A model generated the notes under the pieces. It was given only the letters and a program-made list of their open reading frames with translations. It made no database searches and was not told the DNA's origin. Below, piece by piece: positions 24,605-32,255 of a stretch of DNA of 64,000 bases. The position numbers and the translations under genes were made by a program. Source of the stretch: G965267425 sp965267425 (GTDB taxonomy: Bacteria; Bacteroidota; Bacteroidia; Flavobacteriales_E; Vicingaceae); the NCBI GenBank assembly GCA_965267425.1, contig OZ253959.1:1984001-2048000 (forward strand), given 5' to 3'. Numbering within the stretch: the stretch's first letter is position 1; the number at the start of each line of letters is the position of its first letter.

Positions 24605-26011
24605 ATGGGAAGAGGGCGAAAAAAACCGTTGTTACATAACCTTGAAATGCTTGAAGCCGTGGCTGAGGGTAAAAGTTTAGCCAAAACGGAAGACAAAGTA
24701 GTTTTTGTAACAAATGCGGTTCCCGGAGACATTGCCGACGTCCAAATAGTGAAGAAAAGAAAGGCCTACATGGAGGGCTATGCCACACAATTTCATAAAT
24801 ATTCTGACAAAAGAAGTGAACCTGTATGTGCACATTTTGGCACTTGCGGTGGGTGTAAATGGCAAAACCTGAAATACACAGAACAACTCAAAGCAAAAGA
24901 AAAAACAGTCATCGATCAATTGACGCGCATTGGCGGTTTTGAAATGCCAGATGTCAATCCCATCTTAGAATCAAAAGAAATATATCATTACCGCAACAAA
25001 TTGGAATTTACCTTTTCCAATAAGAGATGGTTGACACCGGAAGAAATCAATAGTGATCAAGAAATTGATCGCGGAAATGCTCTGGGGTTTCATGTACCTG
25101 GAAAATTTGACAAGATCGTGGACATCGAAGAATGTCATTTACAGGCCTCACCTTCCAACGATATCCGACTAAAAGTCAGAGAAATTGCGGTCCGTGAAGG
25201 TTTTGAATTTTTTGACTTACGGGAGCAATCGGGATTGATGAGAAATATCATTATCCGAACATCTTCCACAGGAGAAATCATGGTTATTGTCATCTTCTTT
25301 CAACGGAATATGGATGCCATTGAATTATTGATGAGTGAACTTTTTGAGGCTTTTCCCAATATTTCATCACTCATGTATGTCATTAACGAAAAGAAAAACG
25401 ATACCATTTTTGATTTGGATGTTCATCTTTTCAAAGGCAAGGACTTTATTGAAGAGAAAATGGAAAATCTGACTTTTAAGATAGGTCCTAAATCATTTTA
25501 CCAAACCAACAGTAAACAAGCGTACGAGCTTTACCAGGTAGTCAGAAAAATGGCGGATGTGAAAGGAAATGAAATTATCTATGATTTGTACACCGGAACA
25601 GGAACCATTGCCCAATTTATGGCAGGGAATGCCAAATTCGTTTATGGCATTGAGTATGTTGAGGCTGCGGTTGAAGATGCAAAGGAGAATGCAAAGGCTA
25701 ATAACCTGGAAAATACATTCTTCGAAGCAGGTGATATGAAAGATATCCTCTCCACCTCTGCAGTTGAAAAATTTGGAAAACCGGACATCATCATTACTGA
25801 CCCGCCTAGAGCAGGGATGCACGAAGACGTTGTGAATACTCTGCTTCAATTACAAGCGCCCAAAATTGTATATGTAAGTTGCAATCCGGCCACACAAGCC
25901 AGAGATTTGCAATTACTCACGTCTGACTATAAGGTGAAAGAAATTCAACCGGTGGATATGTTTCCTCATACCCATCATGTTGAAAACGTAGTGCTGCTCG
26001 AGCGATTATAA
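24605..26011 (+). CDS. rlmD: 23S rRNA (uracil-C5) methyltransferase, RlmD/TrmA family
   Basis: This SAM-dependent enzyme methylates C5 of a uridine in rRNA. An N-terminal TRAM domain spans about residues 10-65. An iron-sulfur cluster site follows with Cys75, Cys81, Cys84 (CAHFGTCGGCKW) and Cys177 (DIEECHLQ). The Rossmann methyltransferase part has YDLYTGTGTIAQFMA and TDPPRAGMHEDV, with catalytic nucleophile Cys426 in YVSCNPATQARDL. The 468-residue length is normal. The family also contains RlmCD and RlmC, so the exact U position is inferred. Its stop codon is directly followed by the stop of the convergent lipoprotein gene. Confidence 0.9.
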   Translation: MGRGRKKPLLHNLEMLEAVAEGKSLAKTEDKVVFVTNAVPGDIADVQIVKKRKAYMEGYATQFHKYSDKRSEPVCAHFGTCGGCKWQNLKYTEQLKAKEKTVIDQLTRIGGFEMPDVNPILESKEIYHYRNKLEFTFSNKRWLTPEEINSDQEIDRGNALGFHVPGKFDKIVDIEECHLQASPSNDIRLKVREIAVREGFEFFDLREQSGLMRNIIIRTSSTGEIMVIVIFFQRNMDAIELLMSELFEAFPNISSLMYVINEKKNDTIFDLDVHLFKGKDFIEEKMENLTFKIGPKSFYQTNSKQAYELYQVVRKMADVKGNEIIYDLYTGTGTIAQFMAGNAKFVYGIEYVEAAVEDAKENAKANNLENTFFEAGDMKDILSTSAVEKFGKPDIIITDPPRAGMHEDVVNTLLQLQAPKIVYVSCNPATQARDLQLLTSDYKVKEIQPVDMFPHTHHVENVVLLERL

Positions 26012-26689
26012 TCAATCTGATTTGGCTAAATAGCCCTGTTTCTTCAATCGATATGCCAATTGCTTGCTCAATGAATTGATGGCATCTTCTGTTCCAGAAG
26101 GATTAAAGGTTTTAGATACGCCACTCCAGATCAATTTGGCATTCTTTGTTTCGTAGATATTCGTTTCTACGCGAACTGTTAATGATTGCACAGAATAACT
26201 CGATGAATAAGCATAATCATATGCGCCGCCATAATACCCATAAAATCCACCGTAATATCCAGGCATTCCACTTCGATAGGCATAAGGATCAGCATACATA
26301 CCACTATAAGAAGTATTATTATAATTGGTGGTGGTTGTATCCACTTTTAATAGTCTAGTCACCAGCACGGCATCAAATCCTTGATCTTTAAAATGCAATT
26401 GAAACGTCTCCTTGTCAAGCTTTACTTCAGGAGATAAGATAGCTGATGATGCTACTGCAGAAACACCTTGAGCCTGCAATCTTTTTACCATATGATCTTC
26501 AAAACTTCCTCTAACTGCCGCTTTATCAGACAGTCCTAAAATCAAGACTTTTTTAATTCCCTTTTTATATTCTTCATCTCCCCAAATGGCGCTGAATTTA
26601 GTCGTAGTAGCACAACTAAAAACCAACGAAATTAAGAGGAAAGAAAAAACAACTCTTACAAAGTGTATACTGTGGATCATATGAATCAT
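26012..26689 (-). CDS. Lipoprotein of unknown function with Tyr/Gly-rich loop
   Basis: The 225-residue product has a hydrophobic signal and lipobox ending VFSC (Cys26). An alpha/beta region follows (KKVLILGLSDKAAVRGSFED) which resembles small bacteroidotal lipoproteins of the DUF4136 kind; the match is loose. In the middle (about 130-160) there is a loop very rich in Tyr and Gly (GYYGGFYGYYGGAYDYAY). The C-terminal part has beta strands ending in a helix (SLSKQLAYRLKKQGYL). A second start codon lies three codons in (26680). It abuts the rlmD stop with no intervening base, and it is divergent from the phosphoribosyltransferase gene. Confidence 0.7.
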   Translation of the reverse strand: MIHMIHSIHFVRVVFSFLLISLVFSCATTTKFSAIWGDEEYKKGIKKVLILGLSDKAAVRGSFEDHMVKRLQAQGVSAVASSAILSPEVKLDKETFQLHFKDQGFDAVLVTRLLKVDTTTTNYNNTSYSGMYADPYAYRSGMPGYYGGFYGYYGGAYDYAYSSSYSVQSLTVRVETNIYETKNAKLIWSGVSKTFNPSGTEDAINSLSKQLAYRLKKQGYLAKSD

Positions 26690-26693
26690 TTCC

Positions 26694-26701
26694 TAATTTT
26701 G
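26694..26701 (+). promoter_or_regulatory. Promoter -7 element for the phosphoribosyltransferase gene
   Basis: TAATTTTG matches TAnnTTTG perfectly and ends 26 bases before the ATG at 26728. Confidence 0.42.
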
Positions 26702-26727
26702 TGACACTTGATAAAAATAATCTTTTG

Positions 26728-27237
26728 ATGCCCAACCGCAAAACAATTGTCCTCGATCACCACCAGATAAGCCAGAAAGTCAACCGCATTGCCTACCAGA
26801 TTTATGAGAACCACAGCGATTCTAAGACCATTATAGTAGCAGGTATCGCAGAAAGAGGTTATTTATTGGCCGAAATGATTGCGAAAACATTAGAAAGCGT
26901 TTCACCGCTCAAAGTAACTTTACTCAAATTGAAATTGGATAAATCAAATCCAGAAACGGGTGACTTTGAACTTTCTGAAGACTTAAAGTCTTGTAAAAAT
27001 AAAGAAGTCATTTTGGTGGATGACGTTTTGAACTCTGGCAGAACGTTGATTTATGCTGTTAAAGTTTTTCTTCAAGCTCCGGTAAAAAAGCTTTCTACTG
27101 CAATATTGGTTGAAAGAAGTTATCGACGATATCCGGTGAAAGGTGATTATGTTGGCATATCATTGTCAACTACTATGCAAGAGCATGTAGAGGTAGATTT
27201 CGGTAAAAAAGGAAAGCACACAGTTATGTTGAGCTAA
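26728..27237 (+). CDS. Phosphoribosyltransferase, PyrR-like
   Basis: The 169-residue protein is a type I phosphoribosyltransferase. The PRPP-binding signature is EVILVDDVLNSGRTLIYA at about residues 90-107. The N-terminal half has the pattern IAYQIYENHSDSKTIIVAGI and GYLLAEMI seen in PyrR, the bifunctional uracil phosphoribosyltransferase and pyr regulator. Whether it regulates pyrimidine genes or only salvages a base cannot be read from the sequence; no pyr genes lie nearby. A GTG upstream at 26701 is in frame, but the ATG at 26728 fits the promoter better. Its 3' end overlaps the convergent aroK gene by 14 bases. Confidence 0.83.
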   Translation: MPNRKTIVLDHHQISQKVNRIAYQIYENHSDSKTIIVAGIAERGYLLAEMIAKTLESVSPLKVTLLKLKLDKSNPETGDFELSEDLKSCKNKEVILVDDVLNSGRTLIYAVKVFLQAPVKKLSTAILVERSYRRYPVKGDYVGISLSTTMQEHVEVDFGKKGKHTVMLS

Positions 27238-27718
27238 TCAACTTAACGAACTGTTGTATCGGTTTCTCAACATCATCAAGAACAATGGATGCCTGTTCGT
27301 AAATAGGTTCGCGTTGTTTAAACAAATTCTCCAGATCATCGAGTTTTTCCGTAGTTGCCAAAGGTCGACCACCTGGGTTTTGAATGAGACGTGCATGCAA
27401 CATTCCAAACGGTCGCTTTAAATATATTGTCTTACCATTATCATTCATTTCTGCCATTAAATTATCATGGCATGGCAAGCCTCCCCCAACCGACATCACA
27501 AAGGACTCATTTGTCCTGAACCATTGCTGCAATTCCTGGTATTCAAGATTTCTAAAATACTCCTCCCCTTTTTGGTTAAAAATATCCTGAATGAACAAGC
27601 CCGTATTCTTTGCAATTATCTCATCCGTGTCATAGACTGAACAACTTAAATAGTTTCCCAATTTTTTGGCAAATTGGGACTTTCCACTGGCCATGAAACC
27701 AACGATAAAGTATTTCAT
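27224..27718 (-). CDS. aroK: Shikimate kinase
   Basis: AroK phosphorylates shikimate at O3 with ATP in the aromatic amino acid pathway. The 164-residue length is typical. The Walker A motif GFMASGKS covers residues 7-14, the substrate-binding DTD is at 30-32, and GGGLP follows at 78-82. NPGGRPL contributes the adenine/lid arginine. Its start overlaps the SDR stop by 4 bases (ATGA), so the two are translationally coupled. The 3' end overlaps the phosphoribosyltransferase gene. Confidence 0.93.
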   Translation of the reverse strand: MKYFIVGFMASGKSQFAKKLGNYLSCSVYDTDEIIAKNTGLFIQDIFNQKGEEYFRNLEYQELQQWFRTNESFVMSVGGGLPCHDNLMAEMNDNGKTIYLKRPFGMLHARLIQNPGGRPLATTEKLDDLENLFKQREPIYEQASIVLDDVEKPIQQFVKLISST

Positions 27719-28527
27719 GATTGTGGGATAGGAGATCCTGGTTCTGACGAGACTTTTTTGAAAACCATTTTTTCAATAAATCCAGGAAAAAATTTGCTTA
27801 GAAACACTGCCATTTTACCTTCAAATGTCAATACCAACGTACGTTTTCTCTTTTTTACAGCATGATAAATGGACGAAGCCACTTCCTCTGCAGACATAAT
27901 TTTCCCCTCTTCCAAAGGCGATTCATCCTGGCTAGTGCCATCTGATGTCAATGCCGTCTTACGAATATTGGAAGCAGTATATCCAGGGCACGCTACCAGC
28001 ACATGAAGTCCTGTTTTTCGGTTTTCGGTTCTCAACGCATCCAGAAATCCCTGTAACGCATATTTAGAAGCCGAATAGGCAGTTCTGGCTGGCAATCCCA
28101 CATATCCTGCTATGCTAGATACACCCACCACAGAACCTTTGGATTTAATTAATTCATTAATGGCATAACGTGTGCAATAAACGCTTCCCAGAAAGTTGAC
28201 TTTCATAAGACGTTCAAATACATCCAAATCCAATTCATTGAAAATGGCGCGCATGGAGAGACCGGCATTGTTTATCAAAACATCAATTTTACCATATTTA
28301 TCTATGGTCTTTTCAATCAGCTGTTTGCAGTCCTCTTCCACAGCAACATCCGTTTGCACAGCCATAGCATGCAATCCACGATTCTCCATTTCCTGAACAA
28401 TCGAAGAAAGTATTTCCAGCTTTCTTGCTGCCAATACAACATTTGAACCAGATTTAGCAAATTGCCATGCTGTGGCTAATCCAATCCCTGAAGATGCACC
28501 GGTAATAATGACAACTTTATTCTTCAT
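27715..28527 (-). CDS. Short-chain dehydrogenase/reductase
   Basis: A classical SDR of 270 residues. The NAD(P) site is TGASSGIGLA (9-18). NNAG is at 86-89, catalytic Ser is near 138 (VVGVSSIAGY), and Tyr151/Lys155 are in AYSASKYA. The C-terminal part ends with a basic, hydrophobic stretch (MAVFLSKFFPGFIEKMVFKK) that may bring it to the membrane; relatives act on lipid or sterol-like substrates. The actual substrate is unknown. It is co-transcribed with aroK through a 4-base overlap. There is no evident link to the shikimate pathway, so the pairing may reflect compact organisation only. Confidence 0.9.
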   Translation of the reverse strand: MKNKVVIITGASSGIGLATAWQFAKSGSNVVLAARKLEILSSIVQEMENRGLHAMAVQTDVAVEEDCKQLIEKTIDKYGKIDVLINNAGLSMRAIFNELDLDVFERLMKVNFLGSVYCTRYAINELIKSKGSVVGVSSIAGYVGLPARTAYSASKYALQGFLDALRTENRKTGLHVLVACPGYTASNIRKTALTSDGTSQDESPLEEGKIMSAEEVASSIYHAVKKRKRTLVLTFEGKMAVFLSKFFPGFIEKMVFKKVSSEPGSPIPQS

Positions 28528-28688
28528 AATTGAAAAAAGAAGATTCGAATTTATCTAAAAAGCGAATGCGCACAAAAAAAAGTAAAATTGACCACTAAAT
28601 TGCAGAAGAAAATTATGTACTATCACATTGATTTATTGATACATATACACAAAAATATACCCCCATTATAAATTTGTTTCCAACCATA

Positions 28689-28718
28689 TTGTCAATTCAG
28701 ATAAGACGGCTATATTTG
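28689..28718 (+). promoter_or_regulatory. tRNA-Lys promoter
   Basis: TTG at 28689-28691, 19 bases of spacing, and a perfect TATATTTG at 28711-28718 match the Bacteroidota consensus. The tRNA begins 20 bases downstream. Confidence 0.6.
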
Positions 28719-28737
28719 CATCCTAATTTTTGAAAAG

Positions 28738-28810
28738 GATCTGGTAGCTCAGTTGGTAGAGCATCTCCCTTTTAAGGAGAGGGTCCTGGGTTCGAGCCCC
28801 AGCCAGATCA
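28738..28810 (+). tRNA. tRNA-Lys (anticodon TTT)
   Basis: The acceptor stem GATCTGG (28738-28744) pairs with CCAGATC (28803-28809), with discriminator A. The D arm GCTC/GAGC is present. The anticodon stem TCTCC/GGAGA encloses the loop CTTTTAA with anticodon TTT, and the T arm contains GGTTCGAGCC. CCA is not encoded. The antisense strand shows an open frame, which is a shadow of the tRNA. Confidence 0.97.
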
Positions 28811-28813
28811 CTA
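28797..28813 (+). repeat. Direct repeat copy 1: tRNA-Lys 3' end
   Basis: The 17 bases ccccagccagatcacta at the 3' end of tRNA-Lys recur exactly at 28961-28977, 164 bases downstream. This looks like a partial duplication or an attachment-site scar. Confidence 0.75.
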
Positions 28814-28842
28814 AAGCATCAAAACACGTATGCAGAATTTTT

Positions 28843-28872
28843 AAGCGAGCCTCAATAAAGCTCGCTTTTTTT
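28843..28872 (+). terminator. tRNA-Lys terminator
   Basis: AAGCGAGC at 28843-28850 pairs with GCTCGCTT at 28860-28867 around a 9-base loop and is followed by a T run. Confidence 0.8.
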
Positions 28873-28960
28873 GTGGCGAACAAGAAAATTCTGACGAACA
28901 ACGTGAGATTGTTTTGATGTAGTCTTCGTTTGGGTTGGGTCCGCGAATAATATGAGTCAA

Positions 28961-28977
28961 CCCCAGCCAGATCACTA
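28961..28977 (+). repeat. Direct repeat copy 2: orphan tRNA-Lys 3' end
   Basis: This is an exact 17-base copy of the tRNA-Lys 3' end without a tRNA body. It is followed by its own terminator hairpin at 28985-29009. Confidence 0.75.
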
Positions 28978-28984
28978 GAGAATG

Positions 28985-29009
28985 AAACCCACCACTTGGT
29001 GGGTTTTTT
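28985..29009 (+). terminator. Terminator after the orphan tRNA 3' end
   Basis: AAACCCACC pairs with GGTGGGTTT around ACTT and is followed by T residues. Confidence 0.78.
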
Positions 29010-29110
29010 ATGTTTAAGACAATGACAATTGAATTCATTGTTATCCATCAATTGTTCCTTGACAATTTGTATTTTAAACGACAAGTCAATCTTAATATGA
29101 AACTATACAT

Positions 29111-29812
29111 ATGAATTTATTAGAATTTATAAGCAGCCTTGTTTGGCCATCATTCGCCCTGATATTGATAGTAATGTTCAAAAAGAACATATCCTTATTA
29201 ATTAGTAGAATGTCCAGCCTAAAGATCAGCGGTTTTGAATCCAATTTCAATGACTTATCCGTCTCCGATCAATCATTGATTTTTTTAGACGGTGTTTCCA
29301 GAAAAGAACAATGGACATTTTATCATTTGGCCAGAGAAAATGAAAGAGCACTAAGTCAAGCCTTTGCCATAATAGTTGAAGAATTGAAAAACTCGAAAAG
29401 AGAAGAATTGATATTAAAGCTTCGAGACTGGCTAAACTCTGATGACGCAAATGAAATTTGGTTTGCAAGTGAGATTATTGGTTATTTTAAATTAACCGAA
29501 CTAGAACAAGATTTACATCCATTTGTAAAAAATGATCTGAACAAAGATTTACCACCTCATATTTTAAATTGTATTTGGGCGTATGCTCGTATTCAAGGAA
29601 ATAATGCGCTGATCAATTTATTGGGAACCTGTCAAAGTCCGTTAAATTTAAAATGGTTGACTTTTGTATTCAGACAGATGTACGCCGAAAACCACATAAC
29701 CAAAGAAATTGCGCAAACAGCTGTTAATACAGTTGAGAATCATGAAAAGTTGAATGATGAAATTAAACTCATCGTGAATGACTTAAATGCTGAATTGAAA
29801 AGTGCTGGTTAA
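29111..29812 (+). CDS. Single-pass membrane protein with helical cytosolic part, unknown
   Basis: The 233-residue product starts with one membrane segment (LVWPSFALILIVMFKKNISLL, about residues 11-31). The rest is predicted helical and soluble, with repeating helix pairs such as ALSQAFAIIVEELKNSKREE and FASEIIGYFKLTELEQDL. It resembles HEAT-like helical repeats in general shape. No family was recognised. The gene lies just behind the tRNA-Lys region and its 3'-end duplication, and before a secreted T9SS protein. It could belong to a small insertion at the tRNA, but composition does not differ visibly. The start at 29111 is the first ATG and begins MNLLEF. Confidence 0.62.
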   Translation: MNLLEFISSLVWPSFALILIVMFKKNISLLISRMSSLKISGFESNFNDLSVSDQSLIFLDGVSRKEQWTFYHLARENERALSQAFAIIVEELKNSKREELILKLRDWLNSDDANEIWFASEIIGYFKLTELEQDLHPFVKNDLNKDLPPHILNCIWAYARIQGNNALINLLGTCQSPLNLKWLTFVFRQMYAENHITKEIAQTAVNTVENHEKLNDEIKLIVNDLNAELKSAG

Positions 29813-29949
29813 TTGATGCATAAAATGTTCAGTAAAAATGCCGTTAATCACAATTATTTAACCGTTAGTAAACCCAAAAATTTTGTGCACTCATATTTCA
29901 TATATTTAGTAATAGATTTATTATAATACTGAATATGAACTAGTTAAAT

Positions 29950-31920
29950 ATGATTAGAATCATCAGCATATTGCTTGTTTTCGTTTCGCATGAAATATTG
30001 GCCCAGCAGCTTTTTCATAAGTCATTGGTCGGCGATAATACCAATGGCTATTGTATATCAGATGCGAATCCAGATGGAGGTTACACCATTGCCGGCAGAA
30101 TGACCTTTAGTGGTATGGTTGTAGTATCTTTTGACGCATGTGATAATGTCAAATGGGAAAAATCATTTGATGCGCTTAATGGCAATGTAGACCTAGTAAG
30201 AATAGCTGTTGCTTCCAATGGAGATATTCTTTTAGCAGGAAAATATCGAAACCTAAATAACGATTTTTTTCTAATCAAATTATCAGCACAAGGAGATTTA
30301 CTTTTTTTCAAGAGATACGGTCAGCAATTAACAGATGACCTATTTGATTTTGGAATTCTTTATGGCGAAGGCTATTATATTTCTGGTGTTTCTAATCAGA
30401 ACGGCACCACAGTTCCATTGCTTATGAGATTGGATATCAACGGAGATATTCAATGGTCAAAATCTTATGCAGATTTTTCAAATGGTCTTAGAGCTGTAGC
30501 CACTAAAGACGGTGGGCTAATCATCCAAATGAAAAACATTGTTAAAGTGGATGCTCAAGGAAATGTGGAATGGACAAAAGAATATGAATTCAACTCAGGG
30601 AATGCCTATCATCACATTATGAACCCAATCGAGTTAGAAGATGGATATGTATTTGTTTATTACTATACAGCAAATCAGTCCGCACAACGATCTGGGTCCT
30701 TTAAGTTGGATCTCAATGGGAATTTGCTTTGGGTTGGAAAAAAGTTTGAAGGGGGCACCATGGGAGATATTGCTTTGTTAGACAATAAGCACATCATGGT
30801 CTTGTCCATGAGATACAGCGATCCCAATGGCCAACCTATTTATTTAACAAAATTAGATGCCACTGGGAATGTTGTTCGTGTCATCAATAAAAAAATTCCA
30901 CGTGACAATTATCAAGGGTATGCCTTTAATCTCAATAGATTATTTGGTGGAGATTTAATTATTACGGGTTATGAAAAAGAACTCCTGGATATACCTACGG
31001 TTAGACAATTGTATGTTACTCGCACCAATTATGAATTTGATTTGGACGACTGTGGTGAAGATATGGACGTGATAGAAGGCGTTCGTGACACGATAGAGTT
31101 TTCGGACGGAATCGCCCAAGATGAATTCCAACCAATGTTAGTAAACGATGTGACGCCTGTCTTTGGAAGCTTTTCTTTTAATGAAGAATACTTGTGCAAA
31201 AAAGAAATTGAACTTCAAGTGGACATTGGTAACGACACCTCCATTTGTGTGGGTGAAGAATTTACCCTTACCAGCAGCCACAATTTTCTCACGTACTTAT
31301 GGTCAAATGGCTCAACTGCAAAATCAATTCGTGTTAATCAGCCAGGGGTTTATATTTTGACAGCCAGCAATGGATGTGTTGCAATTAGCGATACCATAGT
31401 TGTAAGAAATTTCACAGCTCTCAAAACAGATTATTCAATTGTCCCACAAAAATCATCGGCCATTGAACCGATTTATTTCTCGAGTTCTCCAGACTCCGGA
31501 ATGCAGGTTTCCTGGACCTTTGTGGAAGGGGAAAGTGAAGAAGCTTTTTTTGATCATACATTCAATAGCAATGGCATATTTCCCATATCATTTACCATCA
31601 CCGATGGCAATGGGTGCAATTATTCCGATACCTCATATGTTGAAATTGCCTACTCCTCTATTTATTTTCCTAATTCGTTTACTCCCAATGGTGATGGTAA
31701 AAATGATTTGTTCCAACCTGAAGGATTTGGCATAAAGCATTATCAGTTAAATATTTTCAATCGTTGGGGAGATGTAATTTTCACCAGCACCAATGAACCT
31801 TGGAACGGCCACAACAGCGATGCCGACTCGTTTGTTGGAACGTTCATGTACAAGGCTCAAGTGGAAGATGATTTTGGTCAAATCAAAGAATACACCGGAG
31901 TTGTTCGTGTACTGAAATGA
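29950..31920 (+). CDS. Secreted T9SS cargo with propeller repeats, PKD-like domain and type B sorting domain
   Basis: The 656-residue protein has a signal peptide (SILLVFVSHEILAQ). Residues 25-380 hold repeated strands of the kind DILLAGKYRNLNNDFFLIKL, a beta-propeller-like array common in bacteroidotal exported proteins. A SprB-like Cys region follows (DTSICVGEEFTLTSSHNFL, about 430-490), then a PKD-like domain (about 495-570). The last 85 residues form the gliding-motility-associated C-terminal domain (T9SS type B): YFPNSFTPNGDGKNDLF, LNIFNRWGDVIF, and WNGHN. T9SS carries such proteins across the outer membrane to the surface. The cargo function is unknown. It is transcribed alone. Confidence 0.9.
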   Translation: MIRIISILLVFVSHEILAQQLFHKSLVGDNTNGYCISDANPDGGYTIAGRMTFSGMVVVSFDACDNVKWEKSFDALNGNVDLVRIAVASNGDILLAGKYRNLNNDFFLIKLSAQGDLLFFKRYGQQLTDDLFDFGILYGEGYYISGVSNQNGTTVPLLMRLDINGDIQWSKSYADFSNGLRAVATKDGGLIIQMKNIVKVDAQGNVEWTKEYEFNSGNAYHHIMNPIELEDGYVFVYYYTANQSAQRSGSFKLDLNGNLLWVGKKFEGGTMGDIALLDNKHIMVLSMRYSDPNGQPIYLTKLDATGNVVRVINKKIPRDNYQGYAFNLNRLFGGDLIITGYEKELLDIPTVRQLYVTRTNYEFDLDDCGEDMDVIEGVRDTIEFSDGIAQDEFQPMLVNDVTPVFGSFSFNEEYLCKKEIELQVDIGNDTSICVGEEFTLTSSHNFLTYLWSNGSTAKSIRVNQPGVYILTASNGCVAISDTIVVRNFTALKTDYSIVPQKSSAIEPIYFSSSPDSGMQVSWTFVEGESEEAFFDHTFNSNGIFPISFTITDGNGCNYSDTSYVEIAYSSIYFPNSFTPNGDGKNDLFQPEGFGIKHYQLNIFNRWGDVIFTSTNEPWNGHNSDADSFVGTFMYKAQVEDDFGQIKEYTGVVRVLK

Positions 31921-32255
31921 TGTAAATAGTAGTCATTTTAGATGAAATCATTGTCACTTAAAATTAATTTTATTACTAGATAGAGTTGGAATCTCTCATA
32001 GAAGTCACTGCCATGCTGAACAGTAAATTTATATTGGAGAATTGCATCACATTGCGAATTAATTAAATGATACATGCAACATGACTAAGCATCCTGGGCA
32101 GGATCTGATTCATATGAAGTCGTTTGATTCTGAAATGGTACACTAAATACAGATACTTCAGTTCTTAAATAGGTTACAGGTGATGAAGCAATAACAAGTT
32201 GATTTTTAATAATTTATGTTTTATCTTGGTGTGACGATCGTTCAAATCAAACACC
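31921..32255. other. Intergenic region, promoter of the next gene only
   Basis: No coding potential or strong hairpin was seen in these 335 bases. Near the right end, TTG at 32199-32201 and TATCTTGG at 32222-32229 (seven of eight matches to TAnnTTTG) form a probable promoter for the gene at 32256. Confidence 0.45.

Noticed and set aside
28749..29084. Open frame on the minus strand across tRNA-Lys
   Set aside because: It is the antisense of the tRNA and of its duplicated 3' end; the translated stretch is a familiar tRNA shadow.
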